Below are positions 23,346 to 35,105 of a stretch of 64,000 bases of DNA, one piece after another (position 1 is the stretch's first letter; each line of letters opens with the position of its first letter). A model generated the notes under the pieces. It was given only the letters and a program-made list of their open reading frames with translations. It was not told the origin of the DNA and searched no databases. The DNA is from Maylandia zebra. Its lineage: Eukaryota; Chordata; Actinopteri; Cichliformes; Cichlidae. Made by a program: the position numbers and the translations under genes. The stretch lies in assembly GCF_041146795.1 (NCBI RefSeq), contig NC_135185.1, positions 12,745,529-12,809,528 of the forward strand, in the 5' to 3' direction.

Positions 23346-24485
23346 ACTCTGTTACTCCACTCTTTGAAGCACAGTACTTTCCAGACTTTTATTCTTTATT
23401 AATAAGCTTCTCTGGGTATAAAAATGAACCGGCCGGCTCCAGTGGAGATCTCCTATGACTGTCTGAGATTCCTCATCACGCACAATCCCACCAATGCACA
23501 ACTCGGACGGTTTATAGAGGTAACACGTGTTTAAGATCTCTGCACATTTTCTCCTTTGGAAGACACAGAAGCAGGGTGTTGTGTTAAAATGTGTGATTTG
23601 ATGTGTAGGATCTGAAAGCATTCGGAGTAAATACCTTAGTGCGAGTGTGCGCTGCCACGTATGACAAGACACCGGTGGAACAAGAAGGCATCCAGGTTCT
23701 GGTAGGTGATGCGTAGCAAACAGTACTTAGGCGGCTGTAAATAATCACAAGAGCAGTTTGTGAAGAGAGAGTCACACGTTGAGTTTAATGCAGCTACTGT
23801 CATTAATGGATTACGCCAGCTTCCAGTACCAAAGTCTAAAAACACACAGAACCTAAATCAAACAATAGAGTGAACGTCAACCACAAAGGGAGGAGTAAGA
23901 ACATGATCTGCAGGGTAGTTAAAGGATTAATGAGCTGAAGGAAGAAAATTAACCTTCAGGTGAATGAGTTATGCATTTCACTGTCCTGCTGTGATATTTT
24001 CCGTGAATCCATGAATCTGTTCTCCCTCTTATCTGGTTCAGGTCATAGTTGAGTTGGAGTCTATCCCAGCAGATTACGAGTTTTTCAGTCTATTTTTCTA
24101 CAGCTTTTAATGGTTTTTTACATGTACTGGTGTGAAGAGAGTTATGGAAAGGTGTGGGTTTATATATATATATTTTAATATTATAGACTTTGATTTTATT
24201 ATAATGTCCCACTTCTCATCACTGTATCCTGATGTTTTCTGGTGAAATGTGGCTAGACCAGTACTGAAAGATATCCTAAAGAACCTGTTCTTTGACACCT
24301 AAGCAGCCAGAGCAGACGTACAAACTGCAGATTGTGCAAAGATGGATGTAGCCGTGCTCAACAGCTTTAAAAAATATTACAGTTTCCTAAGTTGGTATAA
24401 TGTTCTGTTCAGTATGATGTAAAATGTGTGACCGAGGGCATAAACTCATCAGGAAGGTTTTTATTGAGGTGTCAGTGAGTTCAGT

Positions 24486-24523
<38 letters not shown>

Positions 24524-26258
24524 CTCCAGCATCTACTGGCCCCTTCTGGCCATACAACAAAGAATGAAAGTGTTAGGCTCTTCTACCTTGGCTTCACTTT
24601 TCAGACCCTGTTTATGTTAGTTTACTTTAGTCTTACATCACAGCGTTTACAGCTTTAGCTGGTTTGCAAAGCTCATTCTTAGTTGGGTCTTTAAAGCACA
24701 AGAAAATCAATGTGTTATATCTCGCTTACAAGACCCAAGACATACCTGATGATTTCAGGTATATTTGTACAATGTTTGCAGTTCAGTTACCCAAATACTT
24801 AAAGTCTTGTGCTGAACACAGTTTCAGAATGTTTTTAAAAAACATAACTAATAGCATAACATTTTGGAATATCTGTAATAAATAATGATAAACAATTTAA
24901 ATAGAATATTTAAACACAAATTATTTTTTAAAGAGAAAAATCATTTGTGTGTAAATGAATCCAATACAAAAAACCCCACTTGGTCATTTTAGTAGCTAAA
25001 GCAGCTTGGTTTTCAGACACAGCACATTATCCTCACATACACTATAGAACTATAATTATAGAAACGTCTCGTGCATTAAGGATGGTCACTAAAATAATTT
25101 AGAGGTATTTTAAAAACCTATGAACGCTGACTGGTCTGCAGTAAAACTGAGCTCAAGTTAATGCTTTACTCTTTTTCAGGATTGGCCATTTGATGATGGA
25201 TCCGCCCCCCCAGACCAGGTGGTCGATGATTGGCTGAGCCTTCTGCAGACAAAGTTTCGAGACGAGCCTGGCTCCTGTGTGGCTGTGCACTGTGTAGCTG
25301 GATTGGGACGGTCAGTATGAAGCTGACACGTGATTTATTCTGATGTTTAGTACACAATAATTTTATATACAGCACAATGTGTTGTGCGTGTTTTCAGCTG
25401 CGTTTACTCTTCAGGTTTTGTTTGGTTAGTGTGTGTCTGCTTGATCTTTCCTACTTCTAAGCCTTAAACAGACAGCAGCCACTGTGCTCACACTTCAAGA
25501 TAGTAGTTCCTATTTTGGTAATGAGCATAATATAAACAGTCAGTTTAACACACTTTAAGGATGACTGCAATAAAGTGACAGCTGACAAAAGCATTCATTT
25601 TGCTCTCGCTGTGGTAGTTTCAGTTATTTCCCACAAAAAACCTGCCAAGTAAGTCATACAGGTGTCAAATAAATCAGAGCTCTGGAAACCTTTACAACTG
25701 GCTGGCTTGTACTTGTGTGTAAGTTGGAGCCTAAATATATGGCAGTGTTTTTTAGCTGCAGGCTGCCCTTGGTGACTCAAAGCTCCAAATTGTCCGTCAG
25801 TAGTTGTCTTAGCTGCGAAGGCTACAAGTGTAGGCTCTTAAAAGTTACTGAGTTGAATTCTCTTGGAGGCAAATGATTAAACTAGGAAAATATCACCCCC
25901 AACAAATGCAACTGAGTCACCTGTTATAGTCTACCACCAGTCACATACAGGGGTTAAAGTTTAACTAAGGCTTCCTCTTGTTTGTCCTCAGAGCGCCCGT
26001 GTTGGTGGCTCTGGCTCTAATTGAATGTGGGATGGAATACGAGGATGCGGTGCACCTAATAAGACAGTAAGCTTTGATTCTGCTGCTCCTCCTTTTCTTG
26101 CATTGTATTTCGGAAACTGAGCCTAATGTCTCCTCCATTTTGCCAGGAAGCGCCGTGGAGCTTTAAATGCCAAGCAGCTGCATTACCTGGAGAACTACAA
26201 GCCTAAACTGTGTCTGCGCTCCAAAGATGCCAACGGGCAAAGCTGCTGTGTACAGTAG
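23346..26258 (+). CDS. ptp4a2: PRL-type dual-specificity phosphatase, ptp4a2-like
   Basis: The coding exons are 23424-23519, 23609-23701, 25180-25310, 25992-26066 and 26147-26258, giving 168 residues (human PTP4A2 has 167). All junctions are GT-AG and in phase. PRL phosphatases sit on plasma and endosomal membranes through a farnesyl group and bind CNNM magnesium transporters. Visible features: WPFDDG with general acid D69, the signature loop HCVAGLGR with C101 and R107, the partner cysteine C46 of the regulatory disulfide, and the CAAX box C-C-V-Q at 165-168. [11 protein letters not shown] at the start and CCVQ at the end point to PTP4A2 among the three paralogues. The sequence is more divergent than usual (for example VRVCAATYD where human has VRVCDATYD) and the basic stretch before CAAX is thinner, as expected of a teleost duplicate (a/b copy not resolved). 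The first 78 bases (23346-23423) are 5' UTR. Several leader exons lie upstream. Confidence 0.95.
24489..24518 (+). repeat. Poly-T tract, 30 bp
   Basis: An uninterrupted T run in the second intron (23702-25179) of the phosphatase gene. It may be the reverse-strand A tail of a retroposon, but no body is recognisable beside it. The rest of this 1.5 kb intron shows no feature. Confidence 0.9.
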
Positions 26259-26395
26259 GACTCTTTGCAAAAAGAAAGTGGAGGTTTTAAAGTTTTTATT
26301 TCCGTTTCTTTGGTTTCAAACCTCCCCTGAACATGTAGCAAAAACCCACAAATACTTAAACAGAGATTTAAAAGCTTGTTTGTCTGTAATGTAAA

Positions 26396-26501
26396 AATAA
26401 AAACCCCAATAAGATGTGATGAATAATGCAGCTGGCAGTGTGTTTGACAGTGTTCTATAGTCTGCAGCTTGATATTTGCTCTAAGCTAAATGCTGAATAA
26501 A
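26396..26501 (+). promoter_or_regulatory. Polyadenylation signals of ptp4a2-like gene
   Basis: AATAAA occurs at 26396-26401 and 26496-26501, 138 and 238 bases after the stop codon. Either could end the transcript. Confidence 0.55.
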
Positions 26502-28049
26502 TAGAGGCTTGTTGGTTTATTGCACATCAATCCACACAGTGACTGAGAGTGATTTATTTATGAGTCTGTGCTCACTGATCAAATCAATGTCCTGCAACCA
26601 GAATGCCAGAAGAATTCAGTTTGAAAACACACAATATTTAAGATGAAAACATATGATGACATGTGTTCTCAGTGTGATGCAAATGTTAGATTATCTACTT
26701 TCCTTTTATGTCCCAAATCAGTCATAAGCTTCTGTAGAATAAACTTGTGTTGGCTATAAATATTTGGCGCTGACCTCCATGGAAGTGGACTAACATGTGG
26801 AAGAACAGTTGTTAACAAAGGAACATGTAAAGGCTTTGGTAGATTATCCTAGTAACTGACAAGCATTAAGAACATAATTAAAATCGTCCAAATATTCACA
26901 TTTCTTCCACTGCATCATACACGTTTGTGGGCCAGTAAACAGTATGGGGTATTAATCTACCCGCTAACACTAAAGCGTGGATAATCTGCTCGATGAAAAT
27001 CTGAGATCCACTCTCGGGTCCATTCAGACGCATTAATGTTCACTATTAGACGTTAGGGGATAAGTTAGCAACACAATCATTCAGATGATTTTAGAGCCAA
27101 AGTTCTTCTCATCTCTCTGATCAACAGGATAATCTCCCAAATACTTTATGTGTTCCTGTTGCAACAACCATGTAACGGCACTGTGGAGCCACAGTGGCTG
27201 CCACTGCAACATTACTGGCCATAGTTCTCATCCATCTCTGGCTCCACTTAGCTCTTCGGTCAGTGTTTGTAAGATGTATTTGGTCTTTGTGCCATTATTT
27301 TCTTATAGATTTTATTTTATTTGTTCCTTCCTGTACCCTGTATCTGTTTGTATCTGTTATTTATTGTTTCTTTGTGAGATGTTTGTCTGATGGATGGGGG
27401 AAAAAAAATCTTAGTCTTGGAAAATTAAAGTGTTTAGTAATCTTAACTGTTGGTTTTTGTATGTTTTGATGCAAAATGAGGCAATTTTGGCAGTCCCAGT
27501 GTTATTGTGACTTAAGAAAATACATTTTTTAAATTGTCTTTGGTATCAATTGATAAATTTGACAAATATTAAGAGTGATAGCCACATAAAGGAAACTGTA
27601 ATCAGACCAAATTATCCGGGGGGATGCTGTGGTCCTGATCATTTCAGCCACACGTATTTTTTTTGTTTGTTTTTGGCACAAATATATTTAAGTTTAATTA
27701 AATAAACCCTTGATCAAAATGATATGCAGAAAATCCCTGCATTGTACGGGTTTAAAAATTTCAGACGTATTAATAATTTATCCTCACAAAGCTCTGGCCA
27801 TCTTCTGCATCAGCTCAGCGGTTGGACTGTTACCCATGCCTGATTTCTGTGAACTCGCCATTGCACAAAGCGAGCCGGCCTTCGGCTGTGGTGGTGCTTG
27901 TCTGAGTGGAATCGCAGCATCACGTGGACCCTGTGGATGGCTGAAGGTTGATTGGTTTTATTGACTGACCTACAAAAAGAAAAACATGCACAGGAACTGA
28001 CCTTGAACTGACGAGCTGCAGCTGATTGATAATAATCCACCAACCGTGA

Positions 28050-28315
28050 GGGCCGATTTATTAGGTACAGTTTACTAGTGACTACTGGGACTTTGACCTT
28101 CAGGACTGCCTCAATTCTTCATGCTCCAAATATGCTCTGTGGGACTGAGATTTGGTGACAGTGGGAGCCATTAGAGTACAGTCTTAAGAACTGTACTCTA
28201 ATGGCTCTGTACTCAGTTGGTATGAACACTCTCAAGTGTGCTCATAAAGTGGGACGTGGGAGGGATCCATGCTTTCATGTTGTTTGTCTTAAACAACATG
28301 AAAGCATGGATCCTA
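28050..28315 (-). mobile_element. Tc1-like transposon remnant with two perfect hairpins
   Basis: The segments 'ttattaggtac', 'gactgcctcaattcttcat', 'gggactgagatttggtgac' and 'ggatccatgctttcatgttgtt' follow, in order, the minus-strand transposase gene of a common fish Tc1-like family; the text between them is deleted. Two perfect inverted repeats lie in it: arms 28165-28182/28190-28207 (18 bp) and 28263-28285/28291-28313 (23 bp). Confidence 0.65.
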
Positions 28316-28329
28316 CAATTTGAACACTG

Positions 28330-28620
28330 GAGCTGTGGTGGTTCTCGCGTGCCTGGAGCGCTGGGACCCTCTGCTCGCACCGGGGTGGGTGGCCTTTACC
28401 AGGGTTGACTGCCTGTCTCCTCTGGGACTACCACTCCTTGGTGTGGGCGCCCCATCTGGGACCTCCCTCCTCCTGATGGGATGAGCGCGCAGAGACGTGT
28501 GGCCTTGCGTCTTTAGTACTCTTGGGGGCTGCGGATGGCCCAGTTCTCCCGGACCCATCTCTTCCTGCCTCTGGCTCCTGGGGGACGCTATTACAGCTTC
28601 CCACCTTCATTCCCAAGTAT
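28330..28620. other. GC-rich block of unknown nature
   Basis: This ~290-bp stretch is far richer in G+C and CpG than both flanks ('gtgcctggagcgctgggacc...'). Frames are short and no domain is recognised. It could be a piece of an unclassified repeat or a retrocopy. It ends against a CA-rich stretch. Confidence 0.4.
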
Positions 28621-31022
28621 GTTTCATAACAAATACACACTCACACTCTGTCTCTTTCTGTCTCTCACACACACACGCACACACTCTGCCTGTCCTAGCT
28701 TAGACATTGTCATACTGTGTACCACATATAATGTGGTACAAGAGGAGCCTATAGAGAATTTATAGAGCTAATCTTGGAAAAGCAAAATATGTTTGGCTCA
28801 GATCATAATTCTGATTGCAAAAGCTGCCAGACAGGATTTAAAAAACATAAATAAATAAAAATAATTAAGTAATTTTCACTGAGATTTAAAAGAAAAACCA
28901 CAAGCTGCACTTTGTAAACCTTCAAATGCATTTAAAGCTTTGAACATGAAGGTAATTTCTGTTTACAAGTGATTGACCACATCACAGTAATAACAGGTTT
29001 TAGTTGATAAAGGCCTACAGCGTGTCAGAGGAAGCATTTCAATGAACTTAGGGCAGTAATTTAGTCGTTTATGACTTTAAAATGAGCATCATGGCTCATT
29101 GAGGACATAAATACATACACGGGCAGACAAATCGTCCTTGGCAGCAGAGGACAGCTCTGTGATAATCTGCTGAATTTATGGCAGCTGAGCATCTCTAAGC
29201 TCAGTGTAAGCTATATAAACTCTGTGTGCGAGTCCACGGCGTCCTATGTCGTCGTTTTTCCTTCTTCCCGTTTAATTTTGAAAGGGGATGGGAAATTTAA
29301 GATGGATCTTGGATTGAAAAAAAAATCTTGCCCAACAATTCTGCTGTTATAAAAAATTACAATTTTGCAAAACTGTAAAGTTTATTCAATATTTTAATTG
29401 ATGCTGTAAAACTGTTTACCTAAATATTTTTATTTTTTTGGTTAGGTCTGCAGAATGAGCTTAAAGAATCTCAGCTTTCAGACTTAGCAATTGAGACTCT
29501 TTATTCTGTATCCATGTACTCTCTTTCAAAGGACCAGGAAAACTGACTCCCGAGGTGTATAATGGACATGTTATTTCTTACATTAATTAATTAAACAGTC
29601 TGGCTTCTCTTCCAAGCGGGGCATCTGGTATTTTGATGTTGAACCGACACCAAAGTGTGATCAAAGGAGAAATGTGAAACCAGCCATCGTTGGGCTGCAG
29701 CAACAAGAGCCACCAAGTCAGCGGTTTGACTAAAAGTGGCTACATGTGCACAGAAGATGGCTCTAGTGGATGATCGCAGGATCCTTTCCATGACTGAAAA
29801 ATCAATAAATAACCCTTTTCAGAGCAACCAAGCTAGAACACTCTTCAGGTGGCAGGCATATCTTGATGCACACCTACTGTGAAGATGAAAGAAAACACAA
29901 GCGATTCATCAGCCGCAAGAGCAGAAAAAGAAATGGAGCCAGAAGTTCTTTTAATGGTTGAAAATCAGATTAAGATGAAATCAGAGAGAAGAAATTAAAT
30001 AAAAGGCCAAAAGATCTGAAGCCTACATCACTTTCTGTCAGACAGGCATGGTTTCTGGGTCTACATGCCAACTGAATCCTGATTGGTTCATTTTAAATCC
30101 AGGTTTCTGCCATATTTCTGCTCTCAGCTAGAAAACTTTACGCTATATGCCATAGTACATATATCTGCAAATTTACTCGTATAGTTCCATCTCAGACTCA
30201 ACTTTGAAGTGTTGAGCCCATCACACATTTTATAGCGTAAACATGAAGAAGTAAATAATTTTGTTTTGACTAATAAAGCAGAGACATTGTAAGAAAGAGA
30301 TAAACCTTTTAAAGGCTTATTTTATGGCAGAAACCTAGAATACCTAAGCTTAAAACAAAAAATTTAATTTGACTGGTGGTTCTTTACATGCAGTTTTAAT
30401 GTTCTGGTGATCACTAAAATTAAAGTTAGAAAATACTTTACAATACCTTCCCAAACAAGCGTTTCTTATAATGATGACACTGGCTTTGAGAAGTATTTTT
30501 ACTTCAGTTCAAGTTAAAGCTCAGCTAAACCAGCTATAACAGTATTTTACGGTTTAATGTGAGTACTTTTAAGTACCACAGTGCTTCATTCAGCACTGTA
30601 CGTTCAGTGGAAATACAGGCACTGAAAAGTCCGAGTCACCGTGAATATACCTCCACATATTCTGCGTAGTTAGGCGAGTTTGCAGGAACAAGGCAGAAGG
30701 CACTCTGTAGTGTGAAACTTTTTTTGTTGCTCATGAGGCCGACAGAGGGCGCTCGCACTCAGAAATCAGATGAATTAACGCAAAATGATATGAAGCTTTA
30801 CTTTAACGATTGTTCAGCCACCGATTTTTACTACAGGACTACTAGAAGAGGAGGAAGAGGAGGAGGAGAGCAGGGGTCAGATGGGAGGGATGATCAGGAC
30901 GGCGACCCAGTTCACCCCGCAAACCAAACCGGACGACCGCCCACAGCTGATCAAAGGATGCAATTAGTGAGATTTTAAGGGTGATTCAAGTTTATAAAAA
31001 CATCCAGCTGCATTTCCCCCTG

Positions 31023-31057
<35 letters not shown>

Positions 31058-31090
31058 GGAGGAAGGAAGGAAGGAAGGAAGAGGGAGGGA
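31023..31090 (+). repeat. (GA)n and (GGAA)n purine tract upstream of the ASPP-like first exon
   Basis: GA repeats pass into GGAA repeats 220-290 bases before the start codon, probably in the promoter or 5' UTR. No TATA box is evident. Confidence 0.85.
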
Positions 31091-31310
31091 CTGAGGAGTA
31101 GAGAGGAGCTGGAGTTTTAGGTTTCCCAAGCATCTGGATGTCTGGCAGGGAGAGACGAAAAAAGGAAAAGGGCTCGGATTTATGGAAAACTGTCCCGAAG
31201 CAAAGGTAAAAGGCAGAAAAAGCACGCGCAGAGGGGAGAGAAGAGGAAAATAAGGAGGAGAAAGTTGTTTTTCCAGCGGGACGGGTGCAGCATCGCAGCG
31301 AGCAGCAGGA

Positions 31311-31319
31311 ATGTTACCG
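31311..31319 (+). CDS. ASPP-like coding exon 1 (three codons)
   Basis: ATG TTA CCG is followed directly by GTGAGT. The ATG has G at -3. The tiny coding part matches the known ASPP layout, in which the first exon supplies only the initial residues. The call rests on the position relative to 46447 and a perfect donor; transcript data would settle it. Confidence 0.65.
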
Positions 31320-34300
31320 GTGAGTTTTCATTCATGAAAGGTTCCAGGAGTTTATGGATATGCAACTTCTGAACTGAAGAGTCGAGCTGAGGCAGCAGCC
31401 TGGAGCCTACAGCTTCAAACACACGTCAGACCCTTAGAAATAAGCTCATTTCACTCCTGCAATCTATGTCTGGATGAGGGTATAGTTTGTTTCAGTTCAT
31501 TTATTAATTAAACATTTTTTAAACGTACTGTGTGCATTAATTTAAATGTGCCAAACCTCAATATAAATGCATGCTGAGCTTTCACTTGCTTGTGCAAGTG
31601 CAACTACTGATAGGCAGGATAAGGATAAGATAAGATAGGCTGGGATTGAATTTATTTATTCTAAAAGTTTGGAATTTCCTGTAACACAGCTGCCAAAATA
31701 TTAAATACCGGTACTACTTCTAACAAAATAGTTGAAATAAGGCACTAATAGGTCATTAAGGTATTGATACCTAATAGAAAAAAAGAAATCAGATTCAGTG
31801 GGTTAAAGGCTAAAAAAATAAAAAATAAAAAATAATAAAAATATATAAATAAATATATATAATATATAATAAATATATAAAGCTATGTAAAAAGTTTTAT
31901 TTCAATGCAACAAAGTGGCTCAATAGTTGGACTCAATAAAACTGTAGTTTTCTAATACATGAGAAGCTCAGCATGTAAAGTGCTGTGACAGTCCAATTTT
32001 TACCCTTGTTTTCCACTTAACTGTTTAATTTTCAAGAGCGGCACGAACTTGGAAACCAACGCACAGTTTAGGAAACGCTTTGAGCACTTCCCATGTCATC
32101 TCCAGGAATGTTAGCGGTGAATTTTCATTCAGAGACAAGGAAACAAAGAAATAACTAAACTGCTCAGCACTTCTCACATTCCTTCAACTTTAGTGAGTGC
32201 ACGTCACACAACAGCCAATCATCAGCCAGAACCAACAAGACAGCTGATTATGTGACTGTATCCTGATATTTTTCACCATGTTTTTTTCCTAATATTTAAA
32301 CATTCGTTTGGAATTGTGGGAAACATTTTTACACCAGACTTCATTTAGTCTGTTTGAGCCAGATGACTGCAAAGTGACTCAGTGCAATACTTCATGTAAT
32401 TTTAGATTTTCTTCCCATCTCTGAGGGGGTCTAAGGGCACATCTTTCACCATCTTACAATGCTGTGATTGCAGCCATTTCCCAACTCTGTGAATGGAACT
32501 CACGGCCATTTATTAATGGTCACGACAGGATTAACAAATATGAAACTGAGATCGTGGTGCAACTGTACTGTTGCAACATCAGATGATGTTGAGGAAGTCA
32601 TTGAAGACGTTTTTGACACTAAAAACTTTCCAACCAGATGAACAGAATCAAGTTTCTGTGACTTGGAGGAAAAATGGACATGACGACAAAATAAACTGTG
32701 GTTCACTGGTTTTGTGCTGAGATTTTCCACAGTTGTCCCAAATTACCTCCTATCAGTGTCTTCCTATTGGTGTCTAAGCAAAAGTCTTTTAACCATTTAT
32801 AAAGCATTAACTACATCTCATTAACCCTTTATGAACAGCCTTATCATAATGTGGGTTATGCAGCAGACGCTGGAGGTTCTCTGTATGTACACACAGGAAA
32901 TATCTGCAGTCGAGCGCAGAGTGCCTGAAGTGTTTTTGTACTGCCAGGTCCATTTGTGCTGGTTTTTGGTTAGGTGCCTGAAGCGGGGTCTGTGTTTAGC
33001 ACCAGCTTGACACATTTTCACATTTTGTTCTAGAACATATAATCCCTGAAAAGATAAAAAAGTGCATTTTGGAACGGGTAGGTGCTTTACAGAGGGCGTG
33101 TGCTAACGAGGGGCATAATATTAGAGTCTTCTCATCATCCTGCTCTTTTCTGGTCCACTGATAGCGTTGCACTTCTTGCATTTGCATTTATATTTGCACT
33201 TCAAACATCACGACAGTGGCACAAGCCGTTAGCCAATGAGATCCACCCTTTGCTTTTGGTATCAGCTTTCAAAACACCAAGATAGTGATGGCGAAAACAG
33301 CCATCTTGAGGCTTGAAAATGAGACTTCACAAACTTAATGGGTGATGTGACAGTAGCCACCTCCATTCACTGTCTATAAAAAGCATCATCTGCTTCATCT
33401 ACTTTGCTGAAGGTCCCGACCAATGTTATGTTTCCATTCACACAGTAGAGTTAATGTATATATATGTTTGCGTTCGTGCTTGTGTTGATCTGCATCTTTT
33501 AGAGAAAAAGTCTCAAATTACCAACCCTGAAATCGGTGGACATTAGTATTCCTGTTTCCCTTCCGTCCTTCCTCCCTCTATTCCCGTTTCTCTTTATCTC
33601 TCTCTCTCCCACATGACACATGGCAGAAAACACTACACCTCTTTGTGGCTGCTGTCAGCTCCAGACAATACTCTGAAGATATACAGAAGTGTTTACTCTA
33701 TAGAGCGAGGCAGAGAAAGAGAGTCATAGAAGCCTGCTACTTTGACTTTTGACCTCACCCTGAATTTCCAGTCCTCCACCTCGGTTCAGGCGCTTTCTCT
33801 AACCTTTGATCCAAAGTACACCATCTCCTAGCTTGTTCTGGAAACCAGCCACTGTTCACTGTATTGTTTTGACAATTAAAGCTCTTTTGCCCTCGTGTCT
33901 CCAAACAGGGGCAGCTCACAAGACTGACACAACAAATTCAAAACAGAGCATGATATCATCTGGCAACTTCTTCTGAAATGTTGAGCAGCCGGCACATATT
34001 TTCCTGGGTACAGAGCCGGCAGCACTGCCGTCAGTATCTTCTTTTTCCACGAATAGCGAAGCTACAGAAATATTACAAACGCCGTACAATCTCTCATTTA
34101 CTTTATTTTATGTTGAACTTCATGAAAAATTTTGCATCTTCCTCAGAATTTTTATTCAAAGCTTTAGCACAGAAAACCTATACTCTTACCTTAAAAGACT
34201 CATTTACAGCGCCATATTTTTGCTCAAATGCTGCTACTAGAGTAGCTTTGCATGATTCAGACTCATATATTGACATAGTAACCATTGGCGCTTTTGTTTA

Positions 34301-35056
34301 CCTTATAATATGAAATTGAAAGGACAGAGTATAAGAAAAAGCTCAATAGCTTCCCCTTAAAAACATGTCTTTACTTAAAATGTAATGGTAAATACAGAGG
34401 GGGCGTGCCATGTTGTAGGCGTGCCATGTTGGTGACAGAAGTTACATGTAAACGTCACGGAGCAGAGTCATTTCTATTGGTTTAGGACGTTTATGTTAGA
34501 ATTTAACTCTAAGTGCTGCTGGATCTAAGTTAAGTGTCAGAGACACACCTGAAATGCTCTAGGCTCTAAATATTATTTTATCTTTATTCGTGTATTTTTA
34601 CCAGTAGCAAATTTAGCATTGTCCGTCGCTAATGTCTGTAATACATCACGTCTGGATTGGAAAAAACAACATTTTAAGCTTGGTGAAAATATTTGTAAAT
34701 GGATCAAGTGGCTTTTTGCTTTGGAGTATTTCTTTATTTTAGTCAAATAACTGTGGTATTTTGTGAAAAGTTGTTATGCATAGACTTTGTAGAAAAAGAA
34801 AGACTAAAGAAAGTCCATGAAAATAAATGATTTATTAATACAGCAGCAGTGTATTGCCCCCCAAGTGTGAGAATTGTTTTGCTTCTCATTGAGCTGGTAG
34901 CTCATGTTTTACTCAATGCACACAGTCCCTATAGAGACGGTACTGACTGTTCTGTGGGTGTGTGGGTGAGGGGGTGTGGATAGTGAGAGTAGGGTGGCTG
35001 AAACACAAATCACCTTCAGCTGTCACTGTGGCCTACTCCCCCCCCCCCCACACCCC

Positions 35057-35105
<49 letters not shown>

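Larger units (their letters stand above)
26502..31000. other. Intergenic region between ptp4a2-like and ASPP-family genes
   Basis: I see no coding exon. Positions 28050-28315 carry a rearranged Tc1-like remnant, 28330-28620 a GC-rich block, and 28655-28685 a CA-rich stretch. At 30739-30752 a 12/14 match to the CTCF core lies about 570 bases before the ASPP start codon. Other parts are AT-rich and featureless. Confidence 0.55.
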
